Position numbers and translations under genes: made by a program
Source of the DNA: Chloroflexaceae bacterium
GTDB taxonomy: Bacteria > Chloroflexota > Chloroflexia > Chloroflexales > Chloroflexaceae
Direction: 5' to 3'
DNA: 34,591 nucleotides
Assembly (NCBI GenBank): GCA_012033195.1
Contig: JAAUSQ010000015.1
Location: 1 to 34,591 of the forward strand
Notes under the pieces: generated by a model
Seen by the model: only the letters and a program-made list of their open reading frames with translations
What the model was told of the DNA's origin: nothing
The model's database searches: none
Part shown: piece after piece, positions 17,375 to 25,560 of the stretch
How the letters are laid out: the number at the start of each line of letters is the position of its first letter
Position numbering within the stretch: position 1 is the first letter of the stretch

Positions 17375-17517
17375 ATATATTGTAACTCGCTCTGTGTCGT
17401 TCTTGCACAGCCAATAGTACTGTATCCGGGTAGCCCCTGCCGCTGGTAGGCAATTCCCTGTTATGCCCGATACCAGGACCTGACAGGGGTGCCTGTTGGC
17501 ATGGGTATGAACAAACG

Positions 17518-18575
17518 TTATTCTTGCACAAATTCGCGGGTAGATTGTACCGATTTGACAAACTCGGCAATCAGACGAGCGGCGTGCTCAACATCGGAGA
17601 ACGCTATCATTTCGTTAGGTGAATGCATGTAGCGGTTAGGGATGCTGACAACTCCGGTTGCGACACCGTTGCGCATATAATACATTGCATCGGCATCGGT
17701 GCCCGTGGAGCGGGGCGTAATCTGCACACTGAAGGGTATTGCAAGGCGGCGGGCAGTTTCAACCAAGCGGGCATACACAAGCGGATGATTGGCCGAACCT
17801 CGCGAGAGCACCGGGCCACCACCAAGCCGGACATCTCCATCCTGGCGTTTATTCGATTCGGGGTGATCGGTTGCGTAGGTGACATCAACCACAATGGCGG
17901 CGTGCGGGTGGTAATTGTAGGCGGCAATGCGTGCGCCACCGAGCGAGATTTCTTCGTGGGTCGTGGCAACGGCAGCCACACTGACGGATGGGCGATCCTG
18001 GACGAGCAGGCGCAGCGCTTCGAGCACGGTGAAGGCCCCAATGCGGTTATCGAGGCTGCGGCTGACGATGCGGCCATTGGGGAACGCGTGCAGTGGTACA
18101 TCAAGCACGCCCGAACACCCGATCTGCACACGTTCTTCGGCCTCGCTGCGGTTGGTTGCGCCAATGTCAATCCAGAGGCTCTCGATCTTGGTGGCAGCGT
18201 TGCGGTCATCGCCTGTTATTAAGTGGATCGGCTTCTTGCCAATCACCCCTATGACAAAGCCTTGTGTACCAAGCAGTCGCACCCGTTGGCCCACAAGTAC
18301 CTGTGTGTCCCATCCGCCAATAGGCTGAAAGTAAAGGTAGCCATCTTCATCAATATAGCTTACCATGATACCAATTTCATCGATATGTCCGGCGAGCAGG
18401 ATGCGGGTAGCGCCGCCGTTGAGCACCGCGTAGCTGTTGCCAGATACATCGCTCGAAACATCATCGGCAAGGTGCGGGCTTCTTCCCGCCAGATGCGGGC
18501 GGCGGCTTGTTCATCCCCAGAAGGGCCGGGGCTATCGAGTAGTCGGTTTAAAAAAGCAAGGCGCGCTTCGTCCAT
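17518..18575 (-). CDS. M42-family glutamyl/leucyl aminopeptidase, frameshifted
   Basis: Cytoplasmic dinuclear-metal aminopeptidase (FrvX/CelM/TET type) that usually forms dodecamers and trims peptides. The N-terminus (MDEARLAFLNRLLDSPGPSGDE) is in the 18360-18575 ORF, and the rest is one frame over. One missing base near 18466 (TL/ADDVSSDVSGNSYAV) restores about 352 residues, the normal length. Metal and catalytic residues are visible: His in LAGHIDEIG, Asp in SLDNRIGA, Glu-Glu in TTHEEISLGGA, Asp in VVDVTYATDH, and His in RYMHSPNEM. A GAGGAGG site precedes ATG 18575. It is divergent from NAD kinase across a palindromic region. Confidence 0.9.
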
Positions 18576-18612
18576 TACACAGCCTCCTCATCGAGCGTGA
18601 GCCATAGGGCAG

Positions 18613-18621
18613 ATTATACCA
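18613..18621 (-). promoter_or_regulatory. Extended -10 promoter element of the M42 gene
   Basis: The minus strand reads TGGTATAAT, a perfect -10 with TGn extension, about 40 bases upstream of the M42 start. A weak -35 (CCGACA) lies 18 bases further up. It overlaps one arm of the inverted repeat at 18616-18655. Confidence 0.55.
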
Positions 18622-18655
18622 TACCCGTTTGGCGGGTGTCGGAGAGGTATGGTAT
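18616..18655. promoter_or_regulatory. Putative operator dyad between M42 peptidase and NAD kinase
   Basis: A perfect 10-bp inverted repeat, ATACCATACC and GGTATGGTAT, is separated by 20 bases. Each arm is itself a doubled pentamer. It overlaps the M42 -10 element and lies about 40 bases before the NAD kinase start, so a dimeric regulator bound here could affect both genes. The regulator is not known. Confidence 0.4.
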
Positions 18656-18696
18656 GCTGCACATGTGGTCGAATTCACAATGGAATGGCATATGGT

Positions 18697-19524
18697 ATGC
18701 GACAGGTTGGCGTTCTGTTCAATCCGTTTTCCGAGCGTTCGCAGCGGCTTTCCGGCGAACTGGCCCGGTGGCTGCGCGAACGTGATTATCGTGTCTGGCA
18801 TGGCACCTCGGAAGATGGGCGGGAACATCCGGAAGTGTTCCAGGTTATGAACTTGCTTATCGCACTTGGGGGGGATGGCACCGCGCTGCGGGCGGCACGG
18901 CTCGCCATTCCATACAATATACCCATTTTGATGGTAGGAGTTGGACGGCTCAACTTTATGGCAGAGTTGACCGAAGAAACAATGCTGACCGGGATGGCGA
19001 CGTTGCTGGCGGGGCGCGGGTGGTACGAACAGCGTACCCTGATTCGTACCACGCTCATGCGGAACGGGCAGACGATGTATACCGCTGTGGGGCTGAATGA
19101 GCTGGTGCTCTCACGCGGCGATGTCAATCGGGTGCTTACCCTGGATGTCCATATTGATGGCATCCCATTAACAACCTATCGTTCCGATGGCGTGCTGGTC
19201 GCCACCGCGACGGGTTCGACGGCCTATGCGCTCTCGGCAGGCGGGCCAATCATTGACCCGCGTTCCAAGTCGCTGGTGCTGGTGCCGATTGCGGCCCATC
19301 TTACGGCGGTGCCTTCGCTGGTGCTCCACGAGGATACTGTGGTAACCCTGACCAAACGCAGCCACTACGAGGCGGCGTTGTCGGTGGATGGCGGCACCAG
19401 TGTTCCGATCCAGCAACACGATGTTGTGCAGGTGCGCCGCAGTCGTCAGGTATGTACGTTGGCGCGGGTGCAGCCACCCGAAGAACTCTATGCGAGTTTT
19501 GTGCGACGGTTGCGCCGCGAGTAG
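18697..19524 (+). CDS. nadK: NAD kinase
   Basis: Phosphorylates NAD to NADP with ATP or polyphosphate in the cytoplasm; the main NADP source. The hallmark GGDGT is in LIALGGDGTALRAARLA. The second motif is TATGSTAYALSAGGPI, followed by PIAAHLTAVPSLVL. I choose ATG 18697 (MRQVGVLFNPFSER), which aligns with the family start and gives 275 residues. An ATG at 18685 (MAYGMRQ) is also possible, and the listed ORF start at 18649 lies in the promoter region. The ORF is intact. Confidence 0.95.
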   Translation: MRQVGVLFNPFSERSQRLSGELARWLRERDYRVWHGTSEDGREHPEVFQVMNLLIALGGDGTALRAARLAIPYNIPILMVGVGRLNFMAELTEETMLTGMATLLAGRGWYEQRTLIRTTLMRNGQTMYTAVGLNELVLSRGDVNRVLTLDVHIDGIPLTTYRSDGVLVATATGSTAYALSAGGPIIDPRSKSLVLVPIAAHLTAVPSLVLHEDTVVTLTKRSHYEAALSVDGGTSVPIQQHDVVQVRRSRQVCTLARVQPPEELYASFVRRLRRE

Positions 19525-19617
19525 GAAGCGTGTTGGAACATGCCACCCGATGGGCCTTGCGCATCAGATGGCCGTACAAAAGGCTTTTTATCAGGATTTT
19601 TAAGGAGTATCGCTATT

Positions 19618-20226
19618 ATGTTACAGTATATGGGTGCCAGTGTGAGTGCGTTGATTGCTGCCAAGCCAGAAGCTGTCTGGGCAATTGTGAGCGATCTGCG
19701 CCGTCATCCCGAACTGGCTGGCAGTGGGCAGGTGACAAAGATTGAGATGCTCACGCCCGAACCAATCGGCCTCGGTTCGGCAGTTTCAATCCGCACAGAA
19801 CTTGAATGGCTTCCGCTACCCGACGGTGTCACACGTGGTTGTCTACGAGCCGATGCGCCGCTTTACCTGGCGGATAGCTTGCCGGGAACGCCACCCTTTG
19901 CCCAGATCTGGCAGTTTGAACTGCTCCCGCACGGCGGCGGTACCTTGATCGAAAACAGCGTGATCCTGCCGTACACCACGCCTGTCTTTTTCCCGTTCTC
20001 GCTGCTTGGCACCGCCGTTGGGCAACTCGAAGCAAACACCATGCTGCCGACCCTTCGCAACTTGGCGCAAATGCTGAATGTGCCCGAACCAGAGCATTTT
20101 GATACCTTCCTGTATCCAGCCGATAACTTGATTACCATGATGCCTTCGCTGATGGTGGCAAGCCTGCCGTGGGTGGCGGGTGCGAGTGTCCTTGGTCTGT
20201 CGATGCTGGGGCGGCGCGGCGGATAG
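19618..20226 (+). CDS. SRPBCC (START/Bet v1-like) family protein, probable double compensating frameshift
   Basis: Polyketide cyclase/dehydratase-type SRPBCC fold, which binds hydrophobic ligands; ligand unknown. The start is ATG 19618 (MLQYMGASVSALIAAKPEAVWAIVSDLRRHPELA), after AAGGAG. The ORF is open throughout, 202 residues, but between about 19798 and 19890 a second frame is also open. It reads LNGFRYPTVSHVVVYEPMRRFTWRIA, which fits the family better and has far more G/C third positions. I infer one extra and one missing base that cancel out, so the annotated protein has about 30 wrong residues in the middle. The C-terminus ends in a hydrophobic stretch (MVASLPWVAGASVLGLSML), perhaps a membrane tail. 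Confidence 0.8.
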   Translation: MLQYMGASVSALIAAKPEAVWAIVSDLRRHPELAGSGQVTKIEMLTPEPIGLGSAVSIRTELEWLPLPDGVTRGCLRADAPLYLADSLPGTPPFAQIWQFELLPHGGGTLIENSVILPYTTPVFFPFSLLGTAVGQLEANTMLPTLRNLAQMLNVPEPEHFDTFLYPADNLITMMPSLMVASLPWVAGASVLGLSMLGRRGG

Positions 20227-20258
20227 AGGTATTGCCCGCCTGTGTGGGGAGCATGTCA

Positions 20259-20281
20259 GCCCGGTGCTCATGCGCCGGGGC
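20259..20281. terminator. GC-rich hairpin between convergent SRPBCC and citrate-synthase-like genes
   Basis: GCCCGGTGC-TCAT-GCGCCGGGGC folds into a short stem with one wobble pair. It closely resembles the hairpin at 29291-29312 and lies between two converging genes. No U-tract follows directly. Confidence 0.4.
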
Positions 20282-20302
20282 GTCTGCTTGTCTAGCCCTG
20301 TT

Positions 20303-21457
20303 TTATTGGGTGCGGCGGGCCAGCGGTACATAGTCACGCGGCGGGCGACCAACATATTGCGCTTCGGGCCGTACCAGTCGCCGCTGTCCAAGCTGTTCGG
20401 CAATATGTGCGACCCAACCGGGCATGCGGGCGCAGGCAAACGCAACGGTAAAATATTCAACCGGGAAGCCAAGTTGATACAACAGCGGCGCACTGTAAAA
20501 CTCGACGTTGGGGTAGAGCTTGCGCTGCCGGAAAAAGGGGTGGATCTCAATCAGTTCGGCGGTGCGTGTGGCGATGGCGTGCGCGACCTTGCGGCTGCGC
20601 TCCACCTGCGAATGGTTTGCCAGGGCCGCCGACTGGGTACGGAGGTGGCGTACCCGTGGGTCTTCCACCTCGAAGATACGGTGCCCCACGCCCATCAAGC
20701 GGTCTTTGCGGGCCAGCATGGTGCTGAGCACTTCGGCGACCCGGTCGGGCGAACCCATTTCGAGGAAGGTGCGCATGGCGTGCTCGTTGGCTCCACCATG
20801 CGACAAACCCTTGAGTGTTGAGATGGCGGCGGTGATAGCGGCATACAGGTCGTTGCGGGTGCTGGCAACAACCGCCGCGACAAAGGTTGAAATATTCAGG
20901 CCATTTTCGGCAAGCACCACCAGATAGGTATCGAGCGCCTGCACCGTCACCGGGTCGGGTGCTGCGTTGTGCAGCATCCAGAGAAAGTTGGCGGCGTGGC
21001 TCAGGTTGGGGTCGGGTGCAACTGGTTCCTGCCCGTTGTGCAACCGGATGAGCGCCGCTACAATTGTGGGCAGGCGGGCTGTCAGATGCAGCCCCTCTTC
21101 GAAAATCGTTTCAGGTTGCATCAGGGCGGGGCGATGGTACTGGGCCAGTGTCGAGAGCGCAGTACGTACGGTATCCATACCATGCCCATACGCGGGAATA
21201 TGCCGCAGAATATTCAGTTCTTCTGCGCTGAGGGTGCGGGCGCGGGTCATCTGGGCCGTGAGATTGCCAAGCTGATCGGGGGTGGGGAGATCGTCGTGCA
21301 AGAGCAGATACACCACCTCTTCCCAACTGGCGCTGGTCGCAAGGTCGTGAAAGTCATACCCACAATAGCGCAACCGACCCGTCGCGCCGTCGATATCGCT
21401 CAGGCGGGTCTGTCCGAGAAGAGTTCCATCAATGTCCAGGCCAAGATTGTTTTGCAT
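20303..21457 (-). CDS. Citrate synthase-family protein with altered active-site residues
   Basis: 384 residues, full length for the short (type I, dimeric) citrate/2-methylcitrate synthase group. The family N-terminal motif is GRLRYCGYDFHDLA. Two catalytic histidines are present, His220 in KGLSHGGANE and His259 in MGVGHRIF. Two usually invariant sites differ. The catalytic Asp of PNVDFYSG is Glu319 (PNVEFYSA). The HADHELNAS substrate loop reads LAENGLNIS, so both of its histidines are lost. The enzyme may be a slow or different-specificity citrate synthase, or a paralogue with another acyl-CoA condensation role. I am confident of the family and unsure of the reaction. The ORF is intact, so these are unlikely to be indel artefacts. 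Confidence 0.85.
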   Translation of the reverse strand: MQNNLGLDIDGTLLGQTRLSDIDGATGRLRYCGYDFHDLATSASWEEVVYLLLHDDLPTPDQLGNLTAQMTRARTLSAEELNILRHIPAYGHGMDTVRTALSTLAQYHRPALMQPETIFEEGLHLTARLPTIVAALIRLHNGQEPVAPDPNLSHAANFLWMLHNAAPDPVTVQALDTYLVVLAENGLNISTFVAAVVASTRNDLYAAITAAISTLKGLSHGGANEHAMRTFLEMGSPDRVAEVLSTMLARKDRLMGVGHRIFEVEDPRVRHLRTQSAALANHSQVERSRKVAHAIATRTAELIEIHPFFRQRKLYPNVEFYSAPLLYQLGFPVEYFTVAFACARMPGWVAHIAEQLGQRRLVRPEAQYVGRPPRDYVPLARRTQ

Positions 21458-21483
21458 CGTTGATAGGTGTGCTGGATTGTAAG

Positions 21484-21521
21484 GGGCCAGCGTTCAGGAA
21501 CCAGTGCCTGACTGCTGGCCC
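21484..21521 (-). terminator. Hairpin terminator of the SDR gene
   Basis: Eight-bp arms GGGCCAGC and GCTGGCCC with an inner TCAGG/CCTGA pairing lie directly downstream of the SDR stop (minus strand). They are followed on that strand by CTTACAATC, a weak U-rich tail. Confidence 0.55.
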
Positions 21522-21525
21522 GTGC

Positions 21526-22239
21526 TTATGCCTTGCCATAGACCGGAATAGCCACGCCACTGATAACACGGGCGTGCGGCCCAACCAGAAACAGAATAAC
21601 TTCGGCAATTTCAGCCGGTTTCACCCACCTGTCGAAGTCAGCGTTGGGCATCGCCGAACGGTTGCCGGGTGTGTCGATCACACTTGGCAGAATGGCGTTG
21701 ACTGTCACGTTGTGCTCAAGCAGTTCTGCCGCCATTGCCTCGGTCAGTTGCAGCACCGCCCGCTTCGAAGCGGCATAGGCTGCCAGGTGCTTGCCCGATT
21801 GCACAGCAGTGCGGGTGCTCACATTGACGATAGCGCCGCCGCGATTGAGCATATGCAAGGCACCATAATGGCTCGAAAGCACTGCCGTCTTCAGGTTCAG
21901 GTCGAGTTGCTGCTGCCACAGCGACCAGGGCGTTTCGTGAACGGGTTGCCCACCGCCAAAGCCACCAGCAATGTTGATCAGGATATCAAGCCCGCCATGC
22001 TGGTCGGCAACCTGACGGTAATAGGCTTCGACCGCACGTTCATCGGTCAGTTCGACCTGTGCGCCACTGATCGGGGCATCAGCATCGAGCTTGAGCCGCT
22101 CGCGCAATCGTTCGATCTCGCCAGTATGCTGGTAGGGGAGCGCTACGGCTGCACCTTCCCGCAGCAACGCCGCCACCACCGCACCACCGAGACCACCGGT
22201 GCCACCAGTGACCAGCGCAACCTTCTCAGCAAGTATCAT
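21526..22239 (-). CDS. Short-chain dehydrogenase/reductase
   Basis: Classical SDR, NAD(P)-dependent oxidoreductase of 237 residues. I start at ATG 22239 (MILAEKVALVTGGTGGLGG); the listed longer ORF is upstream noise. The nucleotide-binding motif is TGGTGGLGG, then NIAGG (NNAG equivalent), Ser in VNVSTRTAV, and the catalytic YAASK. The C-terminus (VISGVAIPVYGKA) is the usual SDR ending. The substrate is unknown. The 113 bases upstream, as far as 22352, hold no gene or clear signal. Confidence 0.92.
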   Translation of the reverse strand: MILAEKVALVTGGTGGLGGAVVAALLREGAAVALPYQHTGEIERLRERLKLDADAPISGAQVELTDERAVEAYYRQVADQHGGLDILINIAGGFGGGQPVHETPWSLWQQQLDLNLKTAVLSSHYGALHMLNRGGAIVNVSTRTAVQSGKHLAAYAASKRAVLQLTEAMAAELLEHNVTVNAILPSVIDTPGNRSAMPNADFDRWVKPAEIAEVILFLVGPHARVISGVAIPVYGKA

Positions 22240-22352
22240 TATGATTACCTCTGCCTCATCATATTGCTCTGTGGGCGTACTGCCTACCGAGCAAGTTGTA
22301 TGCCATCTCACCCGACGGGAAGCACCACCGATTGACCCATTCTGCAACTCTG

Positions 22353-22547
22353 CTATTGTTGCAAGAGCTCGAAACTCGGGTGATCGCCATCTTTGTTTAT
22401 CCGGCGGATCGTGCGCTGAAAGGTTTGCAGGATAGCAATACCCCACCAGAAGGTGAACAGCGCACCAATAACAATGCCAATCACCGTGCCGATAGAGAGA
22501 CCCAGTGTAAACAGAATACCAAGCGAAGGTTGAGCTGTTGGTTTCAT
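22353..22547 (-). CDS. Small membrane protein
   Basis: 64 residues from ATG 22547 (MKPTAQPSLG), preceded by GAGGACAG. Most of the protein is one long or two short hydrophobic helices (ILFTLGLSIGTVIGIVIGALFTFWWGIAIL), followed by a basic tail (QRTIRRINKDG) that should face the cytoplasm. It lies 27 bases downstream of rsfS on the same strand and may be cotranscribed. Function is unknown. Confidence 0.6.
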   Translation of the reverse strand: MKPTAQPSLGILFTLGLSIGTVIGIVIGALFTFWWGIAILQTFQRTIRRINKDGDHPSFELLQQ

Positions 22548-22573
22548 ACTGTCCTCATACAATTGCAGAATAA

Positions 22574-22921
22574 TTACTGCACAACTACCACGGGTGCAGC
22601 CTTGCTCCAGACCCGTTCCAGTTGGTAGTAGGCACGCTGGGTGCCACTGAACACATGAATGACTACATCATTGTAATCAAGTACAATCCAACCGCTAGTG
22701 ATTGCGCCTTCAATGCGCGGATTTAAACCAAACTCGTGATGAATGACTTCATCGATGTAGTCGACAATTGCCTTAATCTGGCGTTCGTTATCTGCCGAGC
22801 AGATGACAAAATAATCGGCAATTGTGCTGAGTTTGCGGATATCCAGCATGACAATGTCGTAGGCCTGCTTGTCTTCGGCGAGTTCCACCACGCGGTGAGC
22901 AATGCGTGCGATGTCGATAAT
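22574..22921 (-). CDS. rsfS: Ribosome silencing factor RsfS, probable non-ATG start
   Basis: RsfS (DUF143/Iojap) binds ribosomal protein uL14 and blocks subunit joining in starved cells. The core is clear: DIVMLDIRKLSTIADYFVICSADNERQIKAIVDYI and GWIVLDYNDVVIHVFSG. The listed GTG start has no ribosome-binding site and truncates the conserved N-terminal helix DIARIAHRVVELAEDK. The reading frame stays open back to a TAG, with GGAGGG just before it. The codons after TAG are ATT (22921) and ATC (22918), so initiation is probably at one of these, or an ATG has been miscalled. I give the longest span; the exact start is uncertain. Length is about 115 residues. Confidence 0.85.
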   Translation of the reverse strand: MIDIARIAHRVVELAEDKQAYDIVMLDIRKLSTIADYFVICSADNERQIKAIVDYIDEVIHHEFGLNPRIEGAITSGWIVLDYNDVVIHVFSGTQRAYYQLERVWSKAAPVVVVQ

Positions 22922-22968
22922 CTACCCTCCAGTATTGCAATCAACTATCTCGAAAAACTGATTGCTTC

Positions 22969-22998
22969 ATTGTACTGTGAGAGCTACGGCAACGTCAA
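22969..22998 (-). promoter_or_regulatory. Sigma70-type promoter of rsfS
   Basis: The minus strand has TTGACG, an 18-base spacer and TACAAT, each one mismatch from consensus. This gives a leader of roughly 40 bases ending in GGAGGG before rsfS. It is the best -35/-10 pair in the window. Confidence 0.6.
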
Positions 22999-23059
22999 GC
23001 ACTGGTACTTTCACTTTCTGCAACAGTTTGCTTCCTGATCGGTGGGGCGGCCAATGCTG

Positions 23060-23088
23060 GCCCCTCTCCCCGGCTGTAGGAGAGGGGC
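23060..23088 (-). terminator. Strong hairpin downstream of the CehA-like gene
   Basis: Perfect 10-bp arms GCCCCTCTCC and GGAGAGGGGC around a 9-base loop lie about 30 bases past the stop of the PHP gene on the minus strand. No T-run follows. The arm sequence resembles the hairpin at 9682-9710. Confidence 0.5.
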
Positions 23089-23116
23089 GGCAGTCCTATT
23101 GCCCTGCGCCGCTTGT

Positions 23117-24177
23117 CTATGCTCCCCGCACATAGATCGGGTTGGTGTAGAGCCATGGTAGCCCTTCGCGATAGGCTTCCAGGCGGTAGGCTCCGGGGCG
23201 GTCAACCGCTCGTTCGAGGCTGCCGTTGCCCTGCGCTACGATCTCGCCATTGCAGAGCAGGCGCAGGTCGGCAGCGCCGCCCACATCTGCAACCATGGCC
23301 AGCGGGCCAGCGGCTAGGATGGGGCTGTCGCCGATTGTCCACTCGTTATAGTTCTGGGGGGCGAGCAATGGGATGGCGGGCTGTGTGCCATACATCCGGT
23401 TGACAATGTAGCTCCTGCCCGTACGCAGTGCCCGATGAACCAGGGCGCAGGCGGCGCGGCTGTCGTCCTGCGGCAGCGGCTCGTTCAGGATAAGATAATT
23501 GGTCACCGTGCCGAACATCTCCACATAGGGGAAGACGGTGTACTCTGTACCACTGTAGGTCAGGCGGAAGGCGTGGGCATCTAGGCCGCCGATAGCAAAC
23601 ACGCGCTTGCCCGCCGCGTTGAGGCTATCCCACCAGCGCATCACGGCATCGGTCGGGCCACGCGAGACAGCCGCAGATCGGTGAGGTGCTGCGGGCGCTG
23701 AATGCGGTTGCGGTTGGAGCGCCAGTCGGCCATCATATTCCAGATCTCGATACCGATGCTGGTTTCGGCGGTGGCGTTGCCAGGCCAGTTTACCGCCCAA
23801 TCGTCCCAGGGATGGACACCTTCGTCTTTGTTCACCAGGTGATCATCGGGGTGGGCGATGATGCCGAAGCCGCCGCGCCCATACACATTGTCGATGAATG
23901 CCTGGGTCGGTTGCTGCCGATCAATGACTTCGTCAATTTCGAGGGCCAGAAAATGGTTTTTGAGGGGGGTAATTTCGTGGTTTACCAGCAGTAGCACATC
24001 CTCGTGCCAACCTTCGTAGTGTCTGCCGTCCAGGGTGTCGTGGTCGGTAATCATAATCCAGCGCAGACCAGCTTCGTGTGCGGCGGTAATGACTTCTTCC
24101 ACAGTGCCCGATCCATCCGAGTAGGTCGTGTGGATGTGCAGCGCACCCGGATAGACATACCGTTCTTGTTGTGTCAT
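23117..24177 (-). CDS. CehA/McbA-family PHP-domain metallohydrolase, frameshifted
   Basis: Metal-dependent hydrolase with a PHP fold; known relatives include carbaryl hydrolases, but most act on unknown phosphoesters or esters. Metal-ligand motifs are LHIHTTYSDGSG (HxH), MITDHDTLDG, NHEITPLKNHFL, IAHPDDH and, in the second half, IGGLDAHAF. The C-terminus is a beta-rich domain (ADLRLLCNGEIVAQGNGSLERAV). The two listed ORFs join when one base is restored near 23660-23668 (LRLSR/RGPTDAVMRWW), making about 353 residues. AGGAG precedes ATG 24177. No signal peptide is visible. It is divergent from the glycosyltransferase gene. Confidence 0.85.
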
Positions 24178-24327
24178 ACAGTTTTGTGCTCCTTACACAT
24201 AATCATACGAGGATGGTACCCATAATGCCAGTTGCAGTGTATCATGCTCTACGCTGCTCTACAAACCGTATATGCAAGAGGCACGCCGCGATAGGCGCGG
24301 GGAAAGCGGAGACCGCGAGGAACCAGC

Positions 24328-25443
24328 ATGCTGACTATTGGGATTGATGCTAGCCGGGTGGCAGTGGCGCAGCGCACAGGCACCGAGCGCTACAGCTACG
24401 AACTGCTACAGGCGTTGCTGCACCTCGATCAGCTCAATCGGTATACCCTTTATACCAACGGTATACCGGCCAATCTGCCCGCGCTGCCCGACAACGCCAC
24501 CCTGCGGAGTATCTCCTTTCCGCGTTTGTGGACGCACCTGCGGCTGGGGTGGGAGGTGCAACGCCACCCGCCCGATGTACTGTTTATTCCGGCGCATGTG
24601 GTGCCGCTGCTGCGCCCGCCGCGCAAGGTGCAAACGGTCGTGACGATCCACGATCTGGGCTACCTGGCGTTTCCCGCAGCACACACCGCACGGCGGCGGC
24701 TCGAACTGCACATGACCACGCTCTGGAGTGCCCACACTGCCCGCCGCGTGATTGCCATCTCACGCGCCACCAAACTCGATCTGGTGCGGCAGTATGGGGT
24801 AGCGCCCGATAAAATCCATGTGGTGTATCACGGGCTTGCACCAGCGTTTCGGCCTGTTGGTGATGCGGCAGCACTGGCAGCGGTGCGGGCACGCTATGGC
24901 ATCCCCACCGAGCGCTACCTGCTGTATGTCGGCACCATTCAGCCGCGCAAAAACCTGCTGCGTCTGATTGATGCCTTTGCCCAGGTTGCGCCCACGGCAA
25001 CGCCACCGGTCACGCTAGTACTGGCAGGGCGGCGGGGCTGGCTCACCGACCAGATCGAGCAGCGTGCGGCAGCGCTCGGCGTGCGGCAACGTGTCCACTT
25101 TCCTGGCTATATTGAAGATAGCGACCTGCCCGCCCTGCTGAGTGGGGCGCAGGCGTTTGTTTTTCCTTCGCTGTACGAGGGCTTTGGCATGCCCGTGCTA
25201 GAGGCGATGGCGTGCGGTACGCCCGTGCTCACCAGTACCATCTCGTCGCTGCCAGAAGTCGCGGGCGAAGCTGCGCTGCTGGTTGACCCGCTCAGTACCG
25301 ATGTGATTGCAGGCGGGTTGGCACGACTCCTGAACGATGCGGCACTGCGCGACACCTTGCGTGACAAAGGGCTACTGCACGCGGCCCGCTTCACATGGGC
25401 GCGGTGTGCCGCCGAAACGCTGCGTGTGTTATCATATTTATAA
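24328..25443 (+). CDS. GT4-family glycosyltransferase
   Basis: 371-residue GT-B glycosyltransferase (glycosyltransferase family 1/4, retaining). The N-terminal domain starts IGIDASRVAVAQRTGTERYSYEL, with the Gly-rich acceptor loop. The C-terminal donor domain has YVGTIQPRKNLLRLIDAF, the E-x7-E motif in SLYEGFGMPVLEAMACGTPVLTS, and AALLVDPLSTD. It probably builds an exopolysaccharide or a glycolipid; donor and acceptor are unknown. It stands alone, with no other sugar genes nearby. GAGG precedes the ATG. The ORF is intact. Confidence 0.92.
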   Translation: MLTIGIDASRVAVAQRTGTERYSYELLQALLHLDQLNRYTLYTNGIPANLPALPDNATLRSISFPRLWTHLRLGWEVQRHPPDVLFIPAHVVPLLRPPRKVQTVVTIHDLGYLAFPAAHTARRRLELHMTTLWSAHTARRVIAISRATKLDLVRQYGVAPDKIHVVYHGLAPAFRPVGDAAALAAVRARYGIPTERYLLYVGTIQPRKNLLRLIDAFAQVAPTATPPVTLVLAGRRGWLTDQIEQRAAALGVRQRVHFPGYIEDSDLPALLSGAQAFVFPSLYEGFGMPVLEAMACGTPVLTSTISSLPEVAGEAALLVDPLSTDVIAGGLARLLNDAALRDTLRDKGLLHAARFTWARCAAETLRVLSYL

Positions 25444-25560
25444 CGTGCTGGTGACAACAGCAACCCGATTAGAAAGCGCCTGTTGCGTCTGCGGTACCCT
25501 CGGTGGCTTTTCATTGCTACACTGAAGCACAATCAATACCCTAGTTAGAAAGCAGCATCT

